Under the pieces are notes generated by a model. That model was not told the origin of the DNA. It saw only the letters and a list, made by a program, of their open reading frames with translations, and did not search any database. From Cordilura impudica (taxonomy: Eukaryota; Arthropoda; Insecta; Diptera; Scathophagidae), in assembly GCA_963682025.1 (NCBI GenBank), contig OY821517.1:293151670-293215669 (forward strand): a DNA stretch of 64,000 bases. The letters run 5' to 3'. Positions within the stretch are counted from its first letter, which is position 1. Every line of letters starts with the position of its first letter. Positions 10,925-23,045 of this stretch are shown here, in pieces. The translations under genes were made by a program, and so were the position numbers.

Positions 10925-12189
10925 GGCATAAACTTCACAGGCTTCATCGATAGCATTTTAATGGATATTGATTAATTAATTTTTTTGCCTTTTACTACAT
11001 TTCTCATACATTTCTCGAATTTTCGATGTAAAATACAGCTGAAAAATAACTGTTTTTTTCATTTTGATGGAAATAAAGTTTGAAAAAGAAATCTTTGTGG
11101 ATGCAAATTTTTGGACATTTAGCAGTTTTGAGGCAGTTTTAAACACTTTTTTTCTACTAGTCTTTAGCTACAATTGTGTCTAAGACATAGAAACAAAATT
11201 CCAATTGGTTTCCGAGATATAGCCGTGAGAAGAATTGCATGGTCTTCGGAAAAACCAAAATATACATGACGCCATAAAATCCGAACAGCAGCTAAACAGC
11301 AATACCCAAATGGGGTTTTGTTAGTTTCGGTAAGTACTTCGAAAAACCGCACTCGAGAAGGAGTTTTCACTCGATGACTTCAATGTTGCACTCTATTATT
11401 TTTCTAAAGCTTAATGGTTTTTTTTTAGAGGTTCACAACTTTGAGTTGGCAACACTGCTTTATTCTGCAATTGAATTAACAGATTATAGTTACTTTGTGT
11501 TTATTTTAGTTTGCCATTTCATCATGAATAAACTTACACGAAAGCAACGCTTGCAAAATGTTGGAAATTTCTACCCTTTCGTCAAACTTATCGTGCACTT
11601 CGAATAACGATGGATCGTTTTTACACCATGTTTCTCAGTAAATGGAAATGTGTTCATTAGGGCGGGTCGATTTGTAGGGAGGCAAAAAAATCGCTCGTGA
11701 CAAGGAAAATCATATTCTAGGGATCAAAATAAGAAACTTTGCCCAAGGAACCATACCTCTAAAACGAATTCTGATGTGCCGACTTTTGACCTGTATGTCT
11801 GTCTGTCTGTCTGCCATGGGGCAACCCCATTCCCCCTCATGCAATTGATCTGAAACTTAGCCCATAGTCTTGTTGTGACTACATATTAATTTTCGGGTAG
11901 TCACGCAGAGTCACGCATAGTCACGGGGTGATCTAAAAGTTATTCACCCTCACCCGTCGATCTTTTTGAATAACATAACGTAGTCAAGGCGTATGATTAT
12001 TATTTATTAGCAGAGTAGAAGATACGTATGAGTGTTCATTTTAATATTAAATCAAACATAATATTTGTATTTTACGTAATGGTCGTATTAATTGGCCACC
12101 AATATCGTGTGGTTGGGATTATGTAAAGTCGCTCGTCTACGCCGATAAACCAGAGATAATTGAACTACTGAAAATCAACATTCGATGAA
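10925..12189. other. Non-coding repeat debris
   Basis: Contains a GGGCGGGTCGATTTGTAGGG start near 11662, a TGTC/TGTCTG microsatellite near 11794-11813, a GGGGCAACCCCATTCCCCC stretch and one more GTAGTCACGCAGAGTCACG unit (11910-11930). These resemble degraded dispersed repeats. Short ORFs on either strand (68-77 codons) show no motif. No gene is supported. Confidence 0.5.
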
Positions 12190-12534
12190 TTACACAGTAC
12201 AACGCATGATTTCGGGACTCAATTTTGATAAATTTGTGTGAAAGTAGCCTAAAAAATAAGAACTTCTGTATCATTCGTTCGGTCATGTTACATCAACAAA
12301 TAATTTTGGTTTTCCGTTAGTTACCTGAATAATTTTTTTACGGAAATTACGGAAATTTGCGCCCATTCATAAGTACCTGTCAGTAAAATATTGAAATATT
12401 CGTAGTATTTATAGGTGTTCATTGATCGGTTTTTGTCATTCAACAATTGCCGACGAACACGAACAAATAACAAGCTATTTTTTTTTCCGGTTTTTTAAAA
12501 GTGAATAGCAACAAAATATATAATATATTTCAAT

Positions 12535-14495
12535 ATGGAAAATAACAATTGCCCAAAATTGGATGATTTTTGTTACGTTTGTGGTCATATCGTCCTAAAA
12601 ATAGACCAAAAGGGTCGAAAAAACTTGTTTAGTGAGGAATTCAAAACAGCGTATTGTCATTATTTTGATGAAGCAGATTTAAGTGGTGCAAATTTTACGC
12701 CGAACACAGTGTGCAAAAATTGTTATAATACCCTTATAATGTGGATACATGGAAAAGGTGGAGAGTTTTCTTTTATGAAGCCAGTAATTTGGGTGGAAGA
12801 CCTAGGTGGACATAATAAATCCAGGTGCTACGCATGCATAAATTCTCGTCATGGATTAAACAGAAAACAATTGAAAACAAAAGCATACATTGCTGCTTTT
12901 ACTGCCACACTTCCAGTTAAACGCGCTGCTGATATCGATACACCTAAACCTCCGAGTCTGGATACTGTGTCCCTGCCAGCCGAAACCGTTTTCACCAATC
13001 CGACCAATGTAAATGATGCAGATTGGACACCCGATATTGAAAAAAAATGCACCACAACCGCTGACACAAATCGAAATGGATTACATTGTTGCCAAGATGG
13101 GACTATCACAACAAAAATCCCAAATGTTGACATCATTTTTGAAGAGCAGAAAACTCACACAGCAAAATGTCAGCGCAACATCATACCGAAAACGCCAAGC
13201 TGAATTTCAGAAATTTTATACCCTTGACGAAGTAAATACGTTCACTTACTGCCATGATATCCCAGGTTTAGTGAAAAAATTGGGAATGGATTATATTGCT
13301 GCCGACTGGCGTTTATTCATCGATGGTTCAGTTTCAAGTTTGAAGGCTGTGCTGTTGCACAAAACAAACAAAAAACCGTCCATTCCATTGGGATTCAGCA
13401 CAACTATGAAGGAAACGTATGAAACATTGGGCGAAATTTTGGAGAAAATCAAATACAATGTACACAAATGGAAGATTTGTTGTGATCTAAAGGTTGTCAA
13501 CATAATACAAGGCATTATATTAAAGGGCGGTTTTCCAAAATACTTCTGCTTCCTTTGTAATTGGGATTCGCGATATGCAGAGATTCAATATCAATGTAAA
13601 GATTGGGAAGCAAGAACTCCCGAGCTGGAGAAACAATTAAAATTACGTAATGAACCTTTGATAAAGGATCTAGCTGATATTTTGTTGCCATCGCTCCACA
13701 TGAAATTAGGAATAGCTGGGAAATTCGTCGAAGTGGTAGTCAAAGATATTTATGACGCCTATGACTGTTTGAAATCCATCTTTCCAAAACTCAGTGAAGC
13801 TAAAATTAGAAAAGGTACGTATCGTTGTCTGTATTTAAATATTATCATATCTAAATTTGTTCCCTTCGATAAATTCGCATTACCAATAATTTTTTCGAAA
13901 ATGTTTTTTTTTTATATTTCAAACAGGTACTCTCAATGGACCGGATATACGAAAGTTAATGAAAAGCGAATCTTTCACAAATATGCTTTCGAACCATTAT
14001 AACCACCTATGTGCATGGGATGCATTGAAACAAGTCATCGAAGGCGTTTTAGGAAAGAACCGTGTACAGCGAGATGACATACAGACACGAGTGGACAACT
14101 TGCTGATTTATTTTGAGAAAATCAATGCATCCATGACGTTAAAATTACATTTCATGCATTTCCACCTTGATACATTTTTGGCACAATTACCTCAGGAATC
14201 GGACGAACAAGGAGTGAGGTTCCACCAGGTGACCATGCCAATGGAAAAGCGATTCAAAGGCAAAAAATTGGATGCATTGCTTGCGGAGGTTTGTTGGTGG
14301 AGTTCTAAAATTATGCAGTTTGAAGATGAAAGCACCGAAGATGAAGATGACACTGAAATTGGTGGACACACTGAACAAAACATGCCCTTGAATATTATGT
14401 CTAACTCGGATGATGATGCAGACTCAGAACACGAATATGAACAACCTACCAAGGTCATCAGAACCACAAGCGTCAACTTCAACGAGGATGGATAG
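12535..14495 (+). pseudogene. DDE-like transposase gene of unassigned family (one intron, one frameshift)
   Basis: About 615 residues in three segments. Part 1 (12535 to about 13048) has a Cys-rich N-terminus: CYVCGH, VCKNCYNTL, then RCYACINSRHGLNRK. A one-base slip in the A8 run near 13040-13047 shifts the frame. Part 2 (to 13814) carries candidate acidic residues (DWRLFIDGSVSSLKAVLL, WKICCDLKVVNIIQG), a C-x2-C (FCFLCNWDSR), LPSLHMKLGI and LSEAKIRKG. An intron with GTACGT and TTTCAAACAG borders spans 13815-13926. Part 3 carries HFMHFHLDTF and DEQGVRFHQ, a candidate catalytic Glu region, and an acidic tail. I recall similar uncharacterised proteins in other invertebrates but no family name. 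The D-D-C2-H-E order suggests a cut-and-paste transposase. Confidence 0.65.
13815..13926 (+). other. Intron in the unassigned transposase gene
   Basis: Donor AAAAG|GTACGT and acceptor TTTCAAACAG|GTACTC. The residues across the junction read IRKG then TLNGPDIRK without a break. The 112-bp interior is A/T-rich with a T tract before the acceptor. This is sequence-based; transcript support is not available here. Confidence 0.65.
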
Positions 14496-15154
14496 TGACA
14501 ATAATTGAAAATGTTCTAAATTTTGTTTCCATGCACAGATAACATATAAAAATCACATATTTTCTGTGTAAGAATAGCTGTAATATGAATCGGAATGTTT
14601 TTTCATGCAAAATAAAGTTAAAAAAAAAAAAAAAAATTTAGGCAAAAAATATTTTTTTTTTCTTCATACATTTATTTATAACTGCGAAACTGTTGCTTAT
14701 GTAGCGAAACGTTATATAAACAGATGAAAGTAATTGTAATTCTTGATTTTTCAAAAATTGTTTCAGCGAAATCCGAGTAGTGGTTCTCGAGTTATGCCAA
14801 ACAAAAGAGCCTAAACGTGACAAATTCCCCTATACGATACTTACTAACTTCAAAAAAATATTAAAATTATTTGTTGATGTAACATGACCAAACGAATGAT
14901 ACAGAATTTCTTATTTTTTAGGCTACTTTCACATAAAATTATCAAAGTTGAGTCCCGAATCAATAAGCTTAAAAATGTTGTACTGTGTTATTGTTGAAAT
15001 ACGGTTGCAAATGGTGCGAAAAGTGCTTGAAGGTTGGACTTTCAGACTGCGCCATGTAAGCGCCAGACGCGATGGTCCAAGTTATCTTTCTAAACATTAA
15101 TGGCATAAAATTAGCTATCCATCTAGGCCAGTTTAATTTATATTTAAACTATTT

Positions 15155-15205
15155 ATACCATATACCACTATGTGATTTGGGTATAATGACTTTGTGCTGC
15201 TTTTG
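15155..15205 (-). repeat. Fragment of dispersed repeat family 1 (tail only)
   Basis: ATACCACTATGTGATTTGGGTATAATGACTTTGTGCTGCT is the inverse of the terminal part of the copy at 19377-20170 (AGCAGCACAAAGTCATTATACCC). Only about 50 bp remain. Confidence 0.6.
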
Positions 15206-15391
15206 TAACTACCAAGAGTTCGAATCTAACTCTCTTTACGAACGGTCGTGTAAAAAATCAAAGCGCTTAGAGTACAGCTATTTAAAATTAAAAACAAGTG
15301 TATATTTTTGTTTTTGCAATTGCCTATTCTTGATCTCATTTGAACTCACGTGGTAGACAATCCAGCTTAAAACAAGAATAAAAATTTAGCG

Positions 15392-16516
15392 ATGTCCCGA
15401 GGGGCCAAATCTTCATCAAAAAGAAAGCTTGTGAACAAGAAGATGACAAAACTTCCTGCGGGTTTTGTTAACCCGAACATTTCGTCAACTTCAGGCAACA
15501 GATTTAGCCTGCTTGCTGGCCTCAATGATATGGACGTAACTCCCGTATCAAATATTAACGATGTAAAGCAACACAAACCTCCCATTGTTGTAGAAGCTAA
15601 CGCTTCATTTACAGAAATACAAAAGTTGCTTGGTAAGGATTGTCTTTTCAAACGTACTTCAATTGGTACCAAAATTTTTGCTCCAAGTAATAAAATGTAC
15701 GAATGCTACAAACAAATACATAAAGAGAATAAGATAGAGTTTCATTTTTATGGCTCCAAAGAAAATAGGTTATACACCACCTTTTTACATGGTTTACCCC
15801 GCATAAACTCTGAGGACATCACCGAAGAGTTAAAAAACTACAACCTATCCCCTTCTTCCGTGGCTGAAATAGTCACCAAATTCAGTTCGAACAACAATGC
15901 TGTTTACAAAGTTCAATTTGTTCGTAAAAATTTTAACCCAACTGCCTTAAAAAATGTAACGACAATTTCCAATATAATAATTTCTTGGAAAAAATACAAA
16001 TCTAGATCCAGAAATAAACCAACTCAATGCTGGAACTGCTTAATGTATGGCCATGGCGGTGAACATTGCCATCGAAGTGCTGCGTGTATGATATGTGCAG
16101 AACAACATCATACAAATGTGTGTCCGTTTAACACAAATGAAAAAAGACCAGCTGTTTTTACATGCTTTAATTGCAAAAAACATGGAAAAGAGAGAACTGA
16201 TCACTCTGCAAACGACATCAACTGTCCGTTACGTTCTCTCTATTTGGAAACTAGAACAAGAGTAACTTCCAAAAGTCATAACAACAGCAGGCAACAACAC
16301 AATATTTCATTTCAATCAAAGGTTGATTTCCCAAATTTAAGTAACAACAACACAAATTGTAACAATAACATCAATAATAACAGCAAAGCTACATATGCTA
16401 ACCAGCTGAAAACAAACAACGATTTATTTAGCATTGATGAGCTTTTTGATATTTTCACTACAGCTATGGATGATTTGCATAGGTGCACTTCAAAGTACAA
16501 CAAATCAAAGTTGTAA
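15392..16516 (+). CDS. Jockey-type LINE ORF1 (Gag-like, zinc knuckles)
   Basis: 374 codons, open throughout. The basic N-terminus (SRGAKSSSKRKLVNKK) is followed by a central RNA-recognition-like region and then three knuckle-type Cys/His clusters at about residues 212-275: CWNCLMYGHGGEHC, CMICAEQHHTNVC and CFNCKKHGKERTDH. This is the layout of the nucleic-acid-binding ORF1 protein of jockey-clade elements, which packages the element RNA. The C-terminal third is Asn-rich. Its stop lies 21 bases before the ORF2 ATG. Start chosen at the first ATG (15392) in frame. Confidence 0.85.
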   Translation: MSRGAKSSSKRKLVNKKMTKLPAGFVNPNISSTSGNRFSLLAGLNDMDVTPVSNINDVKQHKPPIVVEANASFTEIQKLLGKDCLFKRTSIGTKIFAPSNKMYECYKQIHKENKIEFHFYGSKENRLYTTFLHGLPRINSEDITEELKNYNLSPSSVAEIVTKFSSNNNAVYKVQFVRKNFNPTALKNVTTISNIIISWKKYKSRSRNKPTQCWNCLMYGHGGEHCHRSAACMICAEQHHTNVCPFNTNEKRPAVFTCFNCKKHGKERTDHSANDINCPLRSLYLETRTRVTSKSHNNSRQQHNISFQSKVDFPNLSNNNTNCNNNINNNSKATYANQLKTNNDLFSIDELFDIFTTAMDDLHRCTSKYNKSKL

Positions 16517-16537
16517 TGTCAATGATAAAATACGCCC

Positions 16538-19201
16538 ATGGATTATACTAATAATTTAAACGAATTCAAAATGCTTCACTTGAATGCTAATGGCATTTCA
16601 AACTTTTCTAAATTAAAACAATTTGAGATACTAATTGAACGAGAAAATATAAAAATAGCGTCTTTGAATGAAACATTTTTTTCAGAAAATCATAGACCCT
16701 ATTTTAAAAATTATTATTTATATAGAAGTGACAGAAAAGATGCAAGAGGAGGAGGAGTAGCTCTGTTAATTCATAAATCTGTCGCTCATAAAAACCTTTT
16801 TATATCAAACACTTCATCAATCGAAAACATCTCAATTGAAGTTATTATAAATAATAGACCTATTGTTGTATCTTCGTTATATTCACCAAGATATACCCAT
16901 AACTTCTGTGCTGATATCTTGAACCTAACACCTTCCACCAAAGAATATATAGTTTTTGGTGACCTAAATGCCAAACATTGTTCTTGGAATTGCCGTTCAA
17001 ATAATACTGCAGGAATCGCACTCAACAATCTACAGCAATCAAGCAATTTTTTCATACACTATCCTAATAGTCCAACCCTATTCCCCCATCAACAAAATCG
17101 CGAAGCATCCACAGTCGATATTATTTTAAGCAATACCGCTTTAAATATAGACGTAAAAACAATGGATTACGAAATACCATCAGACCATCGCCCCATTATA
17201 TGTACACTTAAAAGATCAATGGCCTCGCAGGTTGACCTCAATTATTATGATTATAGTGCAACCAACTGGAAAATTTATATGAATTTTTTAGACAATAAAA
17301 TCACGTTAAATTCAGATATATACAATACCAAGGTAGTAATTGATCAGGAAATACAAAAATTTATAAATGTAATCATCGAAGCAAGGGATGCGTCTACACC
17401 TAAAATAACCCAACAAAATAATTACACATTACCAGAAAGTACTGTGAAATATATTAAACTAAGAAGAAGCTTTAAAAGAAAAAGCCAACGATCTTCAAAT
17501 ATAGCCGAGCAAACTTTTTATAATCAATGTACTAAGTTTCTAAGTAACATGATTGATAAAAGTATTAATTCGGAACGCAATAAGAAATGGTGCCAATTAT
17601 TATCCAACTTAAAACCAGGTGATAAATCATTTTGGAGAATAAGCAGGAACTTGCGAGGAAAAGGAAAAAATCAAATCGCTCACTTTAAAGTTGGAAATAC
17701 AAAAATAACATCTGATAAGGACAAGGCTGAAGTCCTGGCAAATACGTTTGTCAAAGCAAATAACCTCACTTCGAATTACAACCACTCAGCGGATATAGTA
17801 ATAAATACAACAGTAAATAATTTTGAGAAGGAAAATCCCAGTTCTGAGTCAACTATTTATACATCTCTTGAAGAAGTAATGAACATTGTCTCATCAATAA
17901 AACCCTCAAAATCCCCTGGTTTTGAAAATGTTCCCAACCTGCTCAAAGCTCTAAAATTAACCAGTAATTTATAATACTTAATATTTAACAGCTGCATCAA
18001 ACTCAACAATTTCCCAAACCATTTCAAAAACGCTAAGGTTATAGCTACCAACAAATCTAGTAAGCCAAAAAATAACTCAAATAGCTATAGACCTATTAGT
18101 TTATTAAGTAACTTAGGTAAAATATTTGAAAAAATACTACATTCTCGTCTTAGTGAGTTTGTAACGACCAATTCTATTGTTGCTAAAGAACAATTTGGAT
18201 TTAAAAAAGGGCATAGCCCTACTCACCAAATAAACGGAATTAAAAATCAAATAATCAGCAATAAAAACAATAAACGTTCAACGGGTCTAATATTGTTAGA
18301 TATTGAAAAAGCGTTTGACACCGTTTGGCATAATGGCCTCTTATTTAAAATTCTTGATGCAAATATACCAAAATATCTATGTAAACTTATTTCAGATTTC
18401 ATTCACGGCAGAAGCTTTAAAGTTGCGATTAATAATGAAACATCAACTCCAAAAACCATTACCTCCGGGTTACCTCAAGGATCAGTCTTGTCGCCATTGC
18501 TTTACTCGATATATACATCTGATTTCAAAGTCCCGAAATATATGAAAGTTGCTTACTACGCAGATGATACTGCGTTAATTTCTTCAAACAAACTTACAAG
18601 TGCACTCCTGAAGAAAATGGAAAAGGGACTTGTAAAATGCAGTAAATATTTTCACAAATGGAAAATCAAAATTAATCCAAACAAGACCCAAGCAATTATT
18701 TTTCCGTTCAACAAATCTCCCAAAAGATTGCCAAGACGTCATCTTCGCATGGGAAATAATACCATAGATGTACTTAATCATGTCAAATAGCTCGGAGTTG
18801 TCTTGGACAAAAAGCTTAATTTTAAACAAAATATTATGGCTACGTGCCAAAAAGCTATAAAATCATTTAAAGCATTATGGCCACTTCTAAATAGAAGGTC
18901 ATTTCTAAACCCCAAAAACAAAAATCTCCTATTCAAAAATATTATAAGGCCAATATTAACATACGCGTGTCCTATTTGCAGTGACGCTGCCAACTGCCAC
19001 CTAAAACGCTTACAAATTATACAAAACAAATGTCTTAAAATGATAAATAAAAAGCCCTGGAGGTATCCAACAAATCTTCTTCATGAAGAAACAGGTTTTG
19101 AAAAAATTATCGATTTCATAACAAGGATTAACAACAATTATTTTGCCAACATTGAAAATTCCTCTTACCCACTGATAACAGAATGTAGAGAAGTAACGTA
19201 A
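16538..19201 (+). pseudogene. Jockey-type LINE ORF2 (endonuclease + RT), two nonsense codons
   Basis: A single frame of about 888 codons. Endonuclease: LNANGISNFSKLKQFEIL, SLNETFF, GDLNAKHCSWNC and SDHRPIICTL. Linker: SIKPSKSPGFENVPNL. RT: SYRPISLLSNLGKIFEKIL, EQFGFKKGHSPTHQI, LLDIEKAFDTVWHNGL, SGLPQGSVLSPLLYS and YYADDTALISS (about residue 673), then LGVVLDKKLNFKQNI and a short C-terminus. Stops in frame at 17972-17974 (TAA) and 18788-18790 (TAG) split it in three. There are no frameshifts, so loss of function is probably recent. The protein would nick target DNA and copy the element RNA into it. Confidence 0.88.
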
Positions 19202-19376
19202 AATTAAAAAGAAATCACCAAATTGAAAATTATATGCTTATAGATGTCTATTATTTCTAATAAATATTATTTCTAATAAGCACATAAATATTTTCAGATA
19301 GTATTTGAATTTATTAAATCATATAAAGGTTTTTTCCCTCCCATTTTCCTTTAAAAATCATTAAAAAATAAAATAA

Positions 19377-20170
19377 CAAGTAAGAAAATTATAGTCGGTC
19401 TAGACCGACTATACGGTACCCTATACCATGCGTTTAGAAACTCTATCTCTTAGGCCCAACTAACTGGACATAGAAAATAAGCAAAAACCAAATTTGAGTG
19501 GGATTTTTATTAATTTGTTTTGGCTGCAGATATGAAAAAGTTCATATCGGATGATATATCTATATGGGGACTAGGTCCAAAAATGGACCGATCCTGATCA
19601 TGTTTGGTAAAGTCTCTTTTATTTTGCAAAAATATATACAAACAAAATTTGAGAAGAATCAGTGTAATATTTTTGTTTTTAATAGATTTAAGTGAAGATC
19701 GGGAAACAGCTCTATATGGGGCCAAAGGGATCATTTTTGGGCTACTCATTAATGGATGTAATGAACGCATACAAACCCAATTTGAGTAAGATCTATATGG
19801 CAATTTGGATCTTATGGCAATTTATGTCGATTTGTATGGGGGCTAGGTCTGAACATGGACCGATTCTCACCAATTTCAATAGCGTTCATCCCATGGCCGA
19901 TAAAAGCTTACATACCAAATTTCATCAAAATATATTCATATTTGCGACCTGCAGTTTGATTACAAGGTTTACATGGACACACAGACGGACGGACGGACGG
20001 ACGGACATTGTTAAATCAACTCAGAAAGTGATTCTGATTCGATCGGTATAATTAAAGATGGGTCTAGGTGAAATATTTTTGGTTGTTACAAACAGCAGCA
20101 CAAAGTCATTATACCCAAACCACATAGTGGTATATGGTATAAAAATTCGACGCAGCCGAATTTAGCTTAT
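19377..20170 (+). repeat. Dispersed repeat family 1, copy B (longest)
   Basis: About 790 bp. It starts at ACAAGTAAGAAAATTATAG followed by a TAGTCGGTCTAGACCGACTA palindrome and GGTACCCTATACCAT. It has repeated ATATGGGG..CTAGGTC blocks, a GACGGACGGACGGACGGACAT tract at about 19984-20004, then GATCGGTATAATTAAAGATGGG and an end with CCACATAGTGGTATATGGTATAA. A matching inverted copy lies at 54345-55095, and a partial one at 5536-6080. Non-coding: the 97-119 codon ORFs across it lie on both strands and have no motif. I infer a non-autonomous element. Confidence 0.8.
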
Positions 20171-21079
20171 TTATTTTATTTAACAAATTTTTCGAGTGTA
20201 CATTAAATATTCTATTAAAGAAATTTAATTTCAAAAATTATCTATAAATACATTATTATTTCTATTTAATTCCCACACTTTGTGCATAACAGTTGATTTG
20301 GAATTGTTTTGTGGGGGTTTTCGTTTTTAATGGTTTATAAATTATCGTTAATCGCTTGTCATTAAATCCCTAGGTGTCTATTTCTATTTCTTAACAATTT
20401 TTCTCTGCTATATCTCTTTTGATATTTGAAGTAGAAAAATTGGTTCAAATTTAAATTTTGTTCATTTTAAATTTTAAGAACACACAACACTTTAACTTAG
20501 ATTAAACCAAAAGTGCTCCCACTAAATAAAGGTAGATGAATATACAAAAATACACCAGGGTTTGAGGTGGTTTTTTGATTGATTGAAAACAAAATCTTAT
20601 TACAATATGTATATTGAAAAAAAAAAAAGAAAACACACAGTTACAAAAAAAAAAGTAAATGTTGGTAAGTTACCAAAATTGAAGAAAAATGTTAATTAAA
20701 AAGCCAATATACAATATTTATGAATTGGAAACTTTAGTAAAACTGTTATTTGCTATAATTTTGAAAGCTCTCACATATCAATAAAAACTTTGGTGACAAT
20801 GCTGATTCCAGTTTGAGTTATTCTTTGCAAATACTGTTATTTAACAACACAAAGTTGATTTCCTATGTACAAATTACCAATTAAAACTATATCGTAAAAG
20901 GATGCCATCGTGCCGTATGATTGTTATTTGCCTACTTCAATAATTATACGCTCTCATCATAATAACCAAGTATTGAGATATTTATAAGATGAAATTATAT
21001 ACTAAGATTAGGAACTTGAACTAGAACTAATTTAAGGGAAACTCTAATGTCGGTTCTACTGCAGCAACTTTTTAAACAT
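20171..21079. other. A/T-rich non-coding sequence
   Basis: No ORF, RNA gene or clear repeat seen. Contains A tracts near 20618-20652. Confidence 0.5.
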
Positions 21080-22714
21080 TTTTTTTAATTAAAAAAGTAC
21101 ATTTACATTTAAATAAGAAAATATAATTTAGTAAGAACGGGCCATTTTGTTAAAAAATTTCTTTTTTTTTTTATAGTACATTTTAATAAGGTATCTTTTT
21201 TAAAAAAGTAAATTTAAAAAAAAAATATCCTTTTCAAAATATACATTTATTTTTAAGCACCTGTAATTAAAAAAAGTACTTTAAAATTAAGAGTAGCTCT
21301 TTTTAAAGAACCTTTAATATAATTTTTATGTCGAAAGTACCTTTTTTAATAAGTATCTGTAATTTAAAAAGTATTTCCTATTAAAAAATATCATATCAAT
21401 ATCATATTAACTAAAAAAGTACCTTATATAAAAAAGTCCTTTTATTATTATTAAAAAAGTAGCTTTTATTAAAGAAGTACCTATTTTAAAAAAGTATCTT
21501 TTCTTAAAAAAGTATATTTTCTTGAAAAAGTATATTTTATTATAAAAGTACCATTTATCAAAAGATAACCTTCTATTAAAAAATACTTTCTATTAAAAAA
21601 GTACCTTTTATTAAAAAGTACCTTTTATTAAAAAAGTACCTTTTATTAAAAAAGTACCTTTTATTAAAAAAGTACCTTTAATCAAAAAGTACCTTTTATT
21701 AAAAAAGTACCTTTTATTAAAAAAGTACCTTTTAATAAAAAAGTACCTTTTAATAAAAAAGTACCTTTTATCAAAAAAGTACCTTTTATTAAAAAAGTAC
21801 CTTTTATTAAAAAATACCTCTTATGAAAACAGTGCCTTTTATTTAAAAAAGTACCTTTTATTAAAAAAGTACCTTTTAGTAAAAAAGTATCTTTTATTAA
21901 AAAAGTACCTTTTATTAAAAAAGTACCTTTTATTAAAAAAGTACCTTTTACTAAAAAAATACTGTTTATTGAAAAAGTACCTTATATTAAAAAGTATCTT
22001 TTATTAAAAAGTACATTTTTATTAAAAAAGTAAATTTTATTAAAGAAGTACCTTTTATTAAAGAAGTACCTTTTATTAAAAAAGTACCTTTTATTAAAAA
22101 AGTACCTTTTAATTAAAAAGTACATTTTATTACAAAAGTACCTTTTATTTAAAAAGTACCTTTTATTAAAAAAGGAACTTTTATTAAAAAAGTACCTTTT
22201 AATAAAAAAGTACGTTTTATTTAAAAAGTACTTTTTCTTTTATTAAAAAGATATGCTTTATAAAAAACCATCTTTTTAAAAATAAGTACTTTTTTAAGCA
22301 CTAGTAATTTAAAAAAGTTCTTTAAAATTTAGGGTAATTTCTTTTAAGCAACCTCTAATGTAAAAAAGTAACTTTTATGTACCTTTTTTAAATAGTATAT
22401 GTAACTTAAAATGTACCTTTTATTAAAAAAGTAAAGTTTATTTAAGAACCAATAATTTTTAAGCACCAGTAATTTAAAAAATTACTTTAGAAATGAGGGT
22501 AACTTTTCTTAAGGAACCTCTAATGTAAAAAAGTAACTTTTATGTACCTTTTTTAAAAAGTATCTGTTATTTCAAAAGTACTTTTTATTAAAAAGAAATC
22601 ATATCAATATCGTATTAATTAAAAAAGTTCCTTCTATGAAAATGTCCTTTTATTATTATTAAAAAAGTACCTTTTATTAAAGAAGTACCTATTCTAAGTA
22701 TCTTTTCTTAAAAA

Positions 22715-23045
22715 AATATCTGTAATATTAATAGGCTAGGCGATTTCGTTTGACCGATGTTTTGTTCTACCGTATATTATTTGAAATGTATTTCTTTTTA
22801 ACCATTTTGCAGATTAACAAATTTTAAAATTTTTTACTTTATTTTGAGTAAATTGCATTTAAAGTTGCTACTAACACATACATAAAATTATACAATGCTA
22901 TGTGTGTGTTTATTAAATTTGTGTATGTGTTTGTAATAAAAATGAGTTTGTTTTTGTGTTGATTTGTGAATTGGCTATAATTGATTAGCATACCTTTTAA
23001 TGAAAAAATAAAATTTCCTAGAATTTGCGCTCGAATTTAATAAAG
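22715..23045 (+). repeat. Dispersed repeat family 2, copy b
   Basis: Contains ATTAATAGGCTAGGCGATTTC, ATGTATTTCTTTTTAACC, the ACACATACATAAAATTATAC stretch and TTTCCTAGAATTTGC at its end. It lacks about 24 bases (the CCCGATTTTAACC part) that copy c keeps. Embedded in the satellite. Confidence 0.8.

Larger units (their letters stand above)
12193..14987 (+). mobile_element. DNA transposon of unassigned family, long TIRs, TTA flanks
   Basis: The ends are CACAGTACAAC (12193-12203) and its exact inverse GTTGTACTGTG (14977-14987), each flanked by TTA (12190-12192 and 14988-14990). The inverted ends extend inward for about 115-125 bp, sharing for example GTGAAAGTAGCCTAAAAAAT and GTATCATTCGTT in inverse, with a gap after the first 11 bases. 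The 2.8-kb interior has a single gene with one intron and an AATAAAG signal before an A tract at 14620-14636. CAC-type ends with a 3-bp TTA duplication would fit the CMC (CACTA/Mirage/Chapaev) group, but that is an inference. Confidence 0.75.
15260..19376 (+). mobile_element. Jockey-type LINE, nearly intact
   Basis: Two-ORF non-LTR element: ORF1 at 15392-16516, ORF2 at 16538-19201, then about 175 bases of A/T-rich 3' sequence ending in an A-rich stretch that abuts a dispersed repeat copy at 19377. The 5' edge is not sharply defined (somewhere in 15210-15380). ORF1 has CCHC knuckles, ORF2 has endonuclease and RT. No frameshift is seen, only two stops in ORF2. Confidence 0.8.

Noticed and set aside
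15072..15356. 94-codon Cys/Leu-rich ORF
   Set aside because: Overlaps a fragment of a dispersed repeat in inverse and has no domain; likely chance.
19510..20051. ORFs of 61-119 codons
   Set aside because: Lie in a non-coding dispersed repeat on both strands; the corresponding copy at 54345 does not keep them.
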